A stretch of 64,000 nt of DNA from Ooceraea biroi (Eukaryota; Arthropoda; Insecta; Hymenoptera; Formicidae): positions 10,106,001 to 10,170,000 of the forward strand of contig NC_039510.1 in assembly GCF_003672135.1 (NCBI RefSeq), given 5' to 3'. The notes below the pieces were generated by a model, which worked only from the letters and a program-made list of their open reading frames with translations, made no database searches and was not told where the DNA came from. The translations under genes were made by a program, and so were the position numbers. This document shows, piece by piece, positions 11,461 through 22,650 of the stretch. Position 1 is the stretch's first letter. Each line of letters starts with the position of its first letter.

Positions 11461-13469
11461 GGAGTATGTAATAGATCGGCTCGAAGAGGTAATTGCATTT
11501 CGTACGCTAATCTAATTTCATAATCGCATTTTGTGATTCTTCGACGCACGAACCTAAATGCACGTCGCGTTGAGGATGCTTGTATAATACACGTAATTTT
11601 GTTGCTATAAAGTCTAATAATCCATGCTTTTAATCGAGGACCGCGAGAATATCGCCGACAGAGTACGTAATAGCCAAGAGATTAAAATAGTAATCGCATT
11701 GACGTACATCACAATAATTAGTTGCTTTATCACGCGGCTATTGCGGCATGATTAAATTTAGATCAATTGCGATTCAATTATTACGTGTTAATTTGTAGTT
11801 ACTAGACTTGGCTGCGCGTGATGGTAGTAGCAATTTTATTACAATCAGGTGAGAAATTAGGATTGAAATTAGGATACCAAGGATTGTACAAGGTATTTGT
11901 AATTTATGAATTATCAAGTAGAATTAAACCTGCGAGAAGATGCATCATTGTATTTGACCGTTTTACGTATTCCCAACACAATGGCGCAAGTAAAAACAAA
12001 TCTTCTCTTACTATCAAGGTGGTGTACGTGGAGAACGTACGGAACAAGTGGTTCACTTATGATCGCGAGTAAATTAATTCCCGCAATTCCGAGGTGTGTG
12101 TGTGTGTGTGCACGTTTCTCCTTCTTTTTTTTCGAAATTTTACCGCAGACATTTCGCTCGCGCTTTCACCATCGAATGAGCCGCTCTCATCTCCACTTCA
12201 GGGAATTTACTCGTATTTATGAGATGCTCGAGTTGGAAGTCACGTATTCGCGTAGTCGCATCGTATCGACGTCCTGGAGCAGCATTAAAAAGCAGAAAAA
12301 GAAAGGAACGAAAAGGAGAAACAAGTCCAGTATTAACGATCTTTTCTTCATGGGAGCGCATTACAGCCGTGCACGTTTATACCGTAGCTGTTATTAATTT
12401 CCACGATGCGCATAATCCAGCTCGGAATTTCTTGCTTCTTCTTTATCTCTCCCTTTTTTCTTTCTTACCTCTCGCCCCCATCTTTCTTATCCGTTGTCTT
12501 ATCCGTGCATTTTATACAGTCATGAGAGATTTGCTTCAGCACGTGTACGAAAATATTAGTTAACAAATATGAGAATAATTGAAGATGCGATACAAAAAGG
12601 GGACTAAGCGTCACGGTAATGACTCTGGGATAAATGATATTTTTTGCAGATAATGCGTGTGTTTTTTCAACCGTTAATTCCGGTTTTTATCTCTTGGCAT
12701 TGAATTGCGTTTTTACTTCACGTTGCTGATTGTTGGAGATAATGCCTTTATTCCGCCTTCTAGCGGAATAATCCGTTTTGAATATGTATTTTAATTATCT
12801 GACTGATTTTTCCGGACGATCCAACTGGCGTTTGCTGTCGCGCGTGCGAAACACAAGCCGCATGCAAGAAGAGATGTGAATAATGACGGACCGTTGCGCT
12901 GATCACAGAAAATCTGTCGCGTTCGTGGAGAGCTTACGTATTCACGAATACGTTCTTGCAGCATCAGCTTATTTGACGGCCTCTGTAGATTCGACGGTCC
13001 TTTTCAGCGCGATCGTTATTAACTTTCTACATGCCTATGTACGATGAAACATCAGAACATCGCGCTCTCCAAATTTTTTTCTCCATTGAGAAAGGTATTA
13101 AACTCATCGATTCGATTTCCTACTTTTATACTTTGCGGCGATTGAAACACACGAAAAATAGAGACGAAAATAATGAAATAATTGTTGGCTATCGCGTTAC
13201 ACGCACGCTGAATAAATGAATACATCATGATTGTACACAAATCGTTATAGTATCGAGGTTTTCGGTTTATCGGAGCGAATTATTTTGTTACGTGGCAAAA
13301 ATAGAGGTGCACTGTGTGGTTTATCGAGTCTTATTCTTTTCCCGTTAGGATCCGTTGCCGATATAATTTAATTAATTCTACTCAATTTAATACGGGAATT
13401 AATTTAATTTAACTTTTTCCTGTTTACGAATAAGTAGCATTTTCTCTGACTGCGCAGAATCAATTCCAT

Positions 13470-13482
13470 CCCCCCCCCCCCC
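13470..13482. repeat. Poly-C run (13 nt)
   Basis: Thirteen consecutive C residues, about 220 bp upstream of the putative promoter X-box. Its length may be unreliable in assembly. Confidence 0.9.
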
Positions 13483-13692
13483 AAGTAATCCCTAATCTCT
13501 TCTTTTTTAATGCTCGATTAATTTTTTGTGTATTAATATTCGTATATAATACTTTATATAATACTTGTTTCCATTTTCTCAAAGAAATTTTTCGCAAATC
13601 GTGAAAATTTCTCTCCTTCCCCGTCTCTCTTCTCTCTCGTTCTTTCCCACCCACGCCGTCTCACTCGTGCCGACTGCGCGTGCTGTTGACCG

Positions 13693-13706
13693 GTTGTCAT
13701 GGCAAC
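13693..13706 (+). promoter_or_regulatory. RFX-type X-box
   Basis: The 14-mer GTTGTCATGGCAAC is a near-perfect palindrome of two half-sites separated by AT. It fits the X-box bound by RFX transcription factors (half-site GTTRYC, 1-3 bp spacer, RRYAAC). In animals such sites near start sites often mark genes expressed in ciliated cells such as sensory neurons. It lies about 90 bp upstream of an initiator-like TCAGTG at 13780-13785, in a CpG-rich block. Binding is inferred from sequence only. Confidence 0.6.
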
Positions 13707-13779
13707 CTAGCGACGAGTCTACAGTGGCCCCAAGGTGGATGGACTGCGGGTTGGCGCGCCTGAACAGACAGAGCAGAAG

Positions 13780-14040
13780 TCAGTGCACGCGCGGACGCGA
13801 AGCCGAACGTGTTCATACGTATGTTAGATTCTCTCTTCCTCTGCCACTCGTTCGTTCTCTCCCTTTAACTTCGTCTCTCTCCCGATTACGCCGGAAATTC
13901 TCTGCATTTCCGGTCGTACGTGTTCATGGTGTTTGTGTCTCGTATCCAGTCTATCCAGATTCCCGGAAGGGACGCTCCTAAAGCCGGAGTCAGCCGCTGA
14001 CAGTGACATTATGAAGTGATTCCATCGACATTGGTAGCAG
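13780..14040 (+). other. Putative untranslated first exon with splice donor
   Basis: This CpG-rich segment starts at an arthropod initiator-like TCAGTG (A at 13782) and ends at GTAGCAG followed by GTAAGATT, a good 5' splice site with GT at 14041-14042. There is no convincing TATA box or DPE. Small upstream ATGs are present, including ATG AAG TGA at about 14011-14019, as is common in insect 5' leaders. The overlapping 138-codon frame from 13565 begins upstream of the initiator and looks like compositional noise. The sequence is AT-richer downstream, as expected for an intron. I infer a + strand gene whose coding exons are not in the window; the gene is not identified. Confidence 0.4.
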
Positions 14041-17000
14041 GTAAGATTAGAATAAAAAAGTGGAAAAATAATGACGTTTGTCAGCCGTGCGGTATGCACA
14101 AACTGATCAACATTGATCTGCGAGAAATCAATCGAGTGAAAAAGCTGCGAGCTATTACCTTGAAAATGTTGATATGTTTATTTAGTAGCGTGACGTGCTG
14201 CGAGTGCGAGTTTACCTGCGTGAATGCAATAATGACGTTAATGGGTAGGCACGCTCTCGAGCACGAACGTATGTGAATCTTTTATTTTTTTCGCGAAATA
14301 GACTTGTCTGGCTTTTCACGGATGTTGATTAATTCAGAGTCAAAGACGTCACGAAAGAACCTGAGTTATCCGTAAAAGTAGATCGTTTTGAATATTAAAT
14401 AATAAAAAATTGTATATTATATTAATTTATGTAAGTCCAAGTAACAGCGTGCGCAATTTGCAATCAACATGCACGATCAGTTTATTTATAAAAGCAAAGG
14501 AATTTTATGAAATGTTGTTTTCTGCCGCCAAGTAGATATGGTCAGATAAGGGTCAGACATATCATCCACTCTGTCGTAACACTTTGCGGAATTTTGTTCA
14601 TCGTGTTTCGCATTTTTCTTTTAATTGCTGCAATATATGCTTACAACACATTGAAAAATTATTCTACACGTTTAGAAACACTGCTAAACGTCCGCAGAAT
14701 TGATTTAATTGATAAGTCAGCCAGCGTATTCGAATAATGACTACGCGTGTAGTATGTATAATGATTTGTAAACTTTACAAAATGCTCGTAAACAGAAAAG
14801 CGGAAGAGTAAATTTTTGACCGTTTGTCCACGTTAATTGTGCAATGGTGTAATAAATAGGGTCGATGAAATGTTCTAAATATTTTCAGCCGGCATATTAG
14901 TTCGTAAATGAATTTACATAAAACATTTTTATTATATCAAATCATATATATAATAGGTATAATTCTATTTTATTCCATCTCATTATGACACGCGAGACTA
15001 CATCACGTTAGGAATATGATGACGTAACAGAATATCAAATATAATCTATATCGCACATATATAAAAATAGAATTACTCGTGCAAATAATGGTAAAGTCTC
15101 GATGTAATCGGATAACGACAGTTGCTTATTGTAAAACTTTAATTCACGTTAACCTTTTCTTGAGAAAGTACATTTATAGCCTTCTTGTAGATTAATTTAA
15201 GCCTACTTTTTATTATAACTAAAATAGACCTTTCTACAATTGACAATAACTTGCCTTTTTATTTATTAAGATTTTAATTAATTTAATTTACTAATTAACT
15301 TTGTTATTTATTAAATTTTCAATATCTATTGGAATAATAATATTGTATCATTTTGCAAAGACATTGTTGATTCGAAATTTTTACATATAAAACGTTTTGC
15401 AATCGGATTCCGCATACGATCCGTAAATACCGTAATGTATCACTAGAAAAGAATTTAGAAATATAAAACGAATAGTTGGCACAATCGATTTGTATCATTT
15501 GATCTGGAAAGTCGATAATAGACGGACGGATGAGAAAGCCGTATTAGCGATTGGAAAAGTTTGCCGTGTAAAAATAGTGGAAATGATGGTTTGCGATCGC
15601 GTGCTCGGCAAGGTCGAAGATTATTTTCGATATACGCGGTCGGGTTCGATTTCAAGCCGGGGCGTGGGAACTTCATCGTTTCGAGCCGGTGCCGGACTTC
15701 CGCATAAACGAGGTGAACTATAGCTCAGGGCTTCGCCATGCAAGCAAGCTCCAAAGTCCGAGTTTGCTCCGAGTTTTATTGAAGCTAAGTGACGAGTGGG
15801 AAACGTGCGATCGAATCCTTTCGGCTGACGACCTCGATAAATGTCTTCGATAAATCACTATTATATTAGAAATTCGCGAATAGAACACTATCTTATATCC
15901 GCACAACTTAATGTGTATGTTACAGAATGGAGATTTATTTCAAACGGAAGTTTATGAATTAAAAGAGGAATAAATAGAAGCTAAATCAAATTAAAGTTAA
16001 AATTCATTAAATTTTGTTTAATAAATGACTGACGGTTAAAATATACTTAGCAGAACGTAGCGGAAAATCAATATCTCAAGTAACAAGAAAAATCTTACAT
16101 TCTCGAAGCTTTATAAGAAACTGCCACTTCCTGATATCCCGTTCTCGGCAAGATGCTCCTTTTTTCCTCTGCAATTACAAAGACTGAAGAAAGTGATACT
16201 AGTATCTGCGTGTTTGCACATTTGTTGCGCGATTCCGTTGTATGTAGATATTCTCTCCGCATAAGTCACGGAATTACGCGTAGTCCTATGTAGCAGCGCA
16301 AGGTGCTTCCGTGATATTAATTTATGACTTTGCATCGCTTGATCTTAACCCATAAGCACGCGCACGGGATAACTAAGAGCCCCCAGCGTTCCCATTATCT
16401 TTCGGCAACTGCGAGAGCAGAAATTTAAATAACGTACTACCGCGCGGAACCCCGAAACACCATAACGATGATTAATAGGGATTAAAAGGAAAATTGAATA
16501 AATATTAAATTAAATTAATGTTACTTAAGATTAATTTAAATTAGAAAAGATCATCTTTTAAGGACTTAACTCGGAACATGCTGGTACCTGTATCGCACAT
16601 TTTATACATAAGATTCATAATTAGAAGTTGCGCACATGATATAAAATATACATACATAAATCACATATACTCGAATTTTTTATCGAATAAATATTCATGA
16701 ACCCTGTGTTTTAAATGCCCTGCATTTGGAAGTCAAATTTACATTTCTCGATAGAATTTATAAAAAGAGCATTCTTGAGGGTATACTTAAAAATTTTCTT
16801 CTCAATACCGCCATTCGCTGATTACATAAACTGCGTTCGCGTATTGATTCGCGCATTCAGTCGGCCACCTTTCGCGACGACTACTTTGCTTAGATTAGTG
16901 AGACAAAAGGACAATCTTCTTTCAGTCGCTAGGAACGGCTAAGTGGAAGGAAAGCCGGTGCGCTCGTCTCCTTGCTTTACTTCGAAGGTCAAAGGGAAGA

Positions 17001-18672
17001 AGCGTAACGGTTCCGGCCATAGTTCTTAACACTTTTTCCGCCTCTCCCCGTGTACCCGTACTTTTTCCGCCCTTTGTTCTTGTTCCTGGTCACGTCGACA
17101 AGAGGATAGAAAAAGAACGTCTCGGATAGTGCAAAAGCGCAATTTGTCCCGGAAAACAGCCGGTTTTATCGTGTTCGCCCTCGACATCACGCCGGATTTT
17201 TCATTTGCCCCACAATCGAAGCGCTTTGCCGGATCGTCTGACCAGTCTATCGCCGGTTTTCACTGATGGCTCGCCGTGAAATCGACGATGAGGCTTGCCG
17301 ATTCGACTAGCCGATCTTTTTTATAAACACAAGAGAGACAGAGCTCGCGTACTATTGACGAGCAAATATTTAAAGTACGTTGCATTGGTCGATCTACCTA
17401 TCGTTTGCGCTACCCAGCTATTCAAGTTTCGTGGAAGCGACGCAGTCTCTCTGTGCTTGAATGTAGAATAATTGCATTGCTATGCGAAAATGTAGGTATA
17501 TTTAACTATAAGGAATATTATTTTACAGGAGAATGTAGTATAAGTAGTGAAGCTAATGGTGTCGACCTCAACCTAATGGTTTGTTCCTCGAAAATAATAT
17601 TAATAGACTGATATTTGATATTTGAAGAGAATCATTTCGAGAAGAATATATATTTACTTTATATTTTATTTAATTTAATTTATATTTAATACTTTATTAT
17701 TGCTGCAAACAATGATATAATTTGATGAAGTATAATATGTATTAATTAATCTTTATTAATTATAATACAATGTAATAGATGAAATTAAGCACACTGTAAT
17801 TACATGATTGAATAGTTTAATATTATTATGCAAAAGAGATATATTTCTTTATAAATATGTATAAGAAATTTAAATATCTTTCGCTGCTTTGAAATGATTC
17901 GGTTGAAACGAAGTGTTCACGTGGAAGTCCAATTGTTCGTTCTATCAGACTACCGTGATCGTCCTTGCCTATTTGTATCGACCGGTAACGTCACGTAATT
18001 CAAAAGAAATACGACCGCAAATATTCTCTAACGGATTGTATAACGAATTTGAAAGTATATCCGATCGGCGATTCGACGTGAGTTTCTAGTGTATTATTTG
18101 CAGCGGAGCGGTAGAAAAGCTTCAAGTCCGATCTGGCGCCGAGCCAACTTTCCGCTGATGGTAACCCGTACACGTCCCGCGAAAAAAAAGAGGAAACGGA
18201 GGTCGTGAATAACCCCATTGATGTGTAATCAGAACGTGAAAATGTCCTACGGCGCTTTAATAAACCGATACGAGTTGGTTAGTCCGAGAAAATTTGTTTG
18301 GCCGCTTTGATATGAAAGCTTGATTTTCGGTTTTTAGCTTGCTGATAACATTATTTCACGCGAATTTACCATGAGGGCGAATGGAAACAAATTACGATAA
18401 TCACGGGCGTTTTTCGAGAGATCACGTCGTTTTACCAGTGATAAAATTTGTGTTTCCATGATGCAACTCGAAAATATCCCATTCAGATGTTTAACGAACA
18501 AATCAGGAGATACCAATTTCATGGTGAACGGCAAATTAGTTAACGAATGGTTGCTGAAATAACAAATTATTTCAGAGTTTAGAGATAAAAGGATCAGAGA
18601 TATTAATCTTTAGTAAGCTTCTAAATCTTTAAATAAATTTGCATGATGAGAATTATATTGGAAATTGCTCAG
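14041..18672. other. Non-coding stretch, presumed intron
   Basis: Mostly AT-rich (very much so at 14880-15400 and 17620-17870), with CpG-richer islands near 15480-15850 and 16900-17300. No recognisable coding frame, RNA gene or transposon end was seen. It follows directly on the putative donor at 14041. Confidence 0.5.
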
Positions 18673-18752
18673 AAAAAATTAAATTTAAAGACGATATTAG
18701 TATATAATATTTTGATATTACTAGAAAATATCATCTTTAGATTTAATTTTTT
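18673..18752. repeat. 80-bp AT-rich hairpin
   Basis: The left arm 18673-18698 (starting AAAAAATTAAATTTAAAGA) pairs with 18727-18752 at 24 of 26 positions. The 28-nt loop can itself fold in part. The length is in the range of a microRNA precursor, but the arms are AT-rich and no known mature microRNA was recognised. A decayed small MITE is an equally good explanation. Confidence 0.6.
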
Positions 18753-21712
18753 CATTTATATAAAATGTTATTCGTTATTAGCAAAAGTTGAAGCTGATCA
18801 AGTTTAATTCGTGCAAAAATCCATGTAAAAGAAACTATGAGACTGACGAAATGAAAAATGAACAAACGCTTATGGAATTATGGAATTATGAGTTCTTATC
18901 TTCTGCGACGAGTTGTGATCCTGACTTGCCCTTTCCAACAATTAGTCGTCAGTACTGCAGAGGTTCTATAAGAATCCCCTTAAGACAGGGGGATTTCGTG
19001 GCACGTAACCACGAAGGGCTGGCTTAAGCTCGGGAAACATAATTAAAGTGCCTTCAAGTTTTCCATTTCGCGTTAATTCCGGCTTTTATCAGCCGCTTCT
19101 TCACCCTCGCTCACCAAAATACGTTTTAAATATCTCGGAAGAAGTTTTCCCGTTACTCGCATACAATACCTCGGCCGCTGATGAACGCGCGAACAGTGCG
19201 AACATTTTTGTGACTTGCTGATAACGTGAATTTATTTCTCAACTTATTTTATTCACCCTCATTATGGTGACACTTTTGTGGTTGCTTGTGGAATAAAAGT
19301 GAGAGAGGAAGAGACAAAATTGTTATCCCGTAGATAAATTAAAAACATTCTTAGTCTTCCAGGCACTACTGCATCTCTTTGTATGTTTAAACGATCACAT
19401 CTAGATCGGTAGATCTATTCGTTCGAGTCGAGTTAATCCAAATGCTAATTTTATAGCGCAGTCTAGCGGAATGGTAATTTGAATAGTAATTTTGTTGTCT
19501 CTACTACGCTAGAATAGAACGCTAATTTGAAGTATGCGTATACGTTGAATGGATTTGCAGTTTGATACTCTGCATTCGCATCAGACATTACTAAATAACG
19601 ACATGTGTAAGTTAAACTAAGTTTACTTACGCTAGAAATAGTCGACATCGAGAAGTGACATTACGGACTGGCAATTAATGAAAGAAAACGATTATACTTA
19701 CAGCTATCGACTTTATTAGCAATTACCTTATTACAAGATTAAAACACTTTTCAATCGATTTATAAATTTCAACTTATATACATATTCCACATTCAGATCA
19801 AAAGCGCTTATTAACCAGTGTTATTCCTAGTTAACTAATGATATGTTATTTTTTTCAACAACCAGTTATGTAAAGTGTTCTCCGAGGATTTGGTAGCTTC
19901 CTCCTTTTTTCTTGAAGCCACTAAATTATTCTCACTTTTCGTGTAAATATACTTGATAGAAATATGTACGTATGATATTTCAAAGTTTGCTTTTTCAAAG
20001 TAAAGTTCTCTAAACGTGAGTTATTCCGTCAACAAATCACACGCATGTAGATAGAATCGCAATACTTCTTACGGTGCTTCTTAATTTAACCTATGATTTC
20101 CGTATCTACCTACGATCGCAGCACGTTATCTCGTGGCTCATGGGGTGGGAGAATCTTCGAGATTCCGCGTTGCCCTCTCCAAGGGCCATAGATACTCCGG
20201 GTAAAATGTGCAGAGATAAAAAGGGGATTAAGACGCGGCGGGTTGTAGCACCAGCCCATCCTCTCTCTGCTCCCCCTGGCACTCCCGCCTGTCCCTTCCT
20301 CGCTCTTCCGTGTAATTGTAAACTTACACTCCTGCGCGCCATAAATTTCTCTCGTCTTGGCTTAGTTTTAAAATTTAGTATTCACGCGAACCGCCTATTC
20401 CCCGTGCTGGCCTTTGCTCATTGTGCAACGGCAGAAAAGTCTAAAAAAGTTCGAGCAATTCCGCGCCGCCTCGCCTGATGTATTGATAAGAAAAAAACGC
20501 TTGGTCCATTGTCTTGCGCACTTTTTATTGCATCCGTACCGCTTTTAATGTCCCATTCGGTATAAAAGTATCTATTCAGTTATCTGCGGCACTGCCTACC
20601 ATATGACCTTTCATTAATTCCTACGATATGTCGCGTTATCAGAAAGACGTGATTTAATCTTCCGGCTGAAAATGTACCACGCGATTTCTAGTGCAGTTCA
20701 ATTTTAGCATTTCATTTTCTTTCTTACTTTTATTTGTTTCATTTTCTTTTACTGCAGGAATATGTATCATTATTATCCATTATTTATAAATCCAGGAAAA
20801 TAACGATAAAATGTGCTGAAGAAATCACTTTACTTTGAAATTCAAGCACGGTTTGAATAAGTGATCAAAATTCCGAAGAAAGCTCCAGGGATGTTTTCTC
20901 ATAAGAAATCTAACCCTTCACAACGAGGGGATCCGAGAAACGCGTTACTTTCACTTTCACAGTCCCCTTTCTTCACACTTTTCCTCTGATGTTCTATATA
21001 CGGTATGTATAGGAAACGAGATTACCGTGGCAAACATAATTTTTCCCTCGTGTCTTTCCTTTTCGTCCTCGTATTTTTCTTTCTCTTTCACAGATCTTGT
21101 TTTTTAGAGAACTCCATCTCACTTTCTAGCAAGACCAATTCGAAGAAACGAGTCACTCTCCCTTGTATAGAAACCCTCGCGCCTTTCGTATTCGTTGGGA
21201 AAACGAGATCATACTGAATGACGACGGGGATAGTATAATGCTTGAAGATTCGCTTGCCCCTGTATAGATCTCGGGTAGGGAAAAAATATTTCCTTTAACG
21301 ACAAATTTATGCAAACTTGCTCGTTATTCGTGTTTCGGTAACACATTTCTGAACAAAAGTTTTGTTACTATTTATGCGATTTAATTCTCTTTCTTTACTG
21401 TAAATTGCAATTATATCAAAGATACATTTTTGTTGTTTCGGACAATATTGAAATAGTTTTACTTGTTTAGATCATAAAATGAAATGTATAAGAATATTAC
21501 ATCCTTTTTCCGCAATTTGATCCCGCAATTTCTGAAAACGTTATTAGAGTTTTATCATGCGCACGGATTATTATTACAAATAATTTCTCGTTGCAGTGAT
21601 ACACTCTATTTGCTTCAGCGAACGATTTGTTTTAATCTGAGGCATGACGTAAATACAAGACAACGATAAATGCAGGGGCTATGGCAGCATTATGCTGCCG
21701 CGTGATCCAGCG
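18753..21712. other. Non-coding stretch
   Basis: Moderately AT-rich with a CpG-richer part near 20070-20480, where sense and antisense open frames overlap without known domains. Nothing else recognised. Confidence 0.5.
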
Positions 21713-21800
21713 CATAAATAAAGATTTATTCATAAATAAGACGAGCGCGATGTAGTTTGCCGCGAGTAAACTTTGTTCACGAGACACAATATAAAGTTTG
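21713..21800 (+). repeat. CATAAATAAAGATTT repeat, copy 1
   Basis: First of three diverged direct copies (with 22093-22190 and 22585-22650). It starts CATAAATAAAGATTT, has a second CATAAATAA 9-13 bases on, and continues with a CG-rich part (ACGAGCGCGATGTAG) and ATATAAAGTTTG. TTTATG/TTTATT-type cores resemble binding sites of Caudal/Abd-B class homeodomains, which is only a suggestion. Confidence 0.6.
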
Positions 21801-22092
21801 CTGGTAAACTTCGACTGCCTATCCACGACAAGCTCTTCCGCCGTTTTTTGATATCGGTGATGCCAAAAGAACCAGGCGAAATCGCCATAGAATAAATGTA
21901 AAACGTAACTTTAAACTTTCGATCAGCGCAGACGGACATACGGGATGTTATTTTCTATATCGGGTAAAAGGCCCGGGTGTGTCGCATCCTCATAGATCCT
22001 TCTCGGCGATGGAGGATCTCCCCGAGGACGGAGAGGTACGTAAATATTGAAAGTATGAAAAATGCACCGGGCGATAGAAAAAAAGTTTGGGT

Positions 22093-22190
22093 CATAAATA
22101 AAGATTTGCTTATCTCATAAATAACATGGACGACCGCGGCGATACAAAGTCGAAGACTTCAAACTGCGATATAAAGTTCGGGCGTACCTT
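22093..22190 (+). repeat. CATAAATAAAGATTT repeat, copy 2
   Basis: Second copy. It shares with copy 1 the opening 15-mer, a second ATAAATAA, an ACGA.CGCG block and GATATAAAGTT. It shares GATACAAA with copy 3. Spacing from copy 1 is about 380 bp. Confidence 0.6.
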
Positions 22191-22584
22191 AAATATCCCG
22201 CTAGCAACAGGCCATATTTTCGATGCAAATGTCGATCTCAAACGCGATCTTTGAAGTTTCTCTGGAATCTATGCTATATGAACTTATTTTGGGATTTTTA
22301 TCAGCGAAAATCGTAATTTGTAACCAAAACAAGCCAGATCTCTTTAGAGAGAAGATGACCATTCTGAACTAGCGCAGAATTATACAAAACTGACTAATTT
22401 ATGGTAACCAGGAGTCTTTGGTTTTGCTTTTAATCAAATCTGCTGATCATGTACTGTGACCATATATGTATTATATCGCTGAAACATGAAGATAAAACAC
22501 ACGAGCAAAGCTATAGAAAATACCACGCATTTATTTTCAGAGCACGAATGTAAAACCTCCCTCTGATAGCCAACGAGTTCCCTC

Positions 22585-22650
22585 CATAAACAAAGATTTA
22601 TACTTCCCATAAATAAAAGCATAACTTCTTCTCAATCGTTGATACAAATA
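22585..22650 (+). repeat. CATAAATAAAGATTT repeat, copy 3
   Basis: Third, most diverged copy: CATAAACAAAGATTTA, then CATAAATAAA and TGATACAAATA. It lies about 490 bp after copy 2, in the same orientation. Confidence 0.5.

Larger units (their letters stand above)
11269..13599. other. Non-coding stretch with microsatellites
   Basis: Holds the (AG)n run at 11419-11458, a short (GT)n run at about 12094-12110 and 13 consecutive C at 13470-13482. At 11846 a CAG followed by GTGAGA resembles a splice donor without supporting coding sequence. The open frame at 11906-12397 has no recognisable domain. Confidence 0.5.

Noticed and set aside
13565..13981. 138-codon open frame over the putative promoter and first exon
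   Set aside because: Ser/Pro/Arg-rich product from pyrimidine- and CpG-rich DNA, no domain. It starts upstream of the initiator-like motif and stops before the donor.
14190..14250. Minus-strand CGCAG-GTAAAC as a second recursive splice site
   Set aside because: The pyrimidine tract is weak and the donor half is GTAAAC rather than GTAAGT.
15640..15670. GGTTCGATTTC resembling a tRNA B box
   Set aside because: No A box at the right distance and no cloverleaf could be folded around it.
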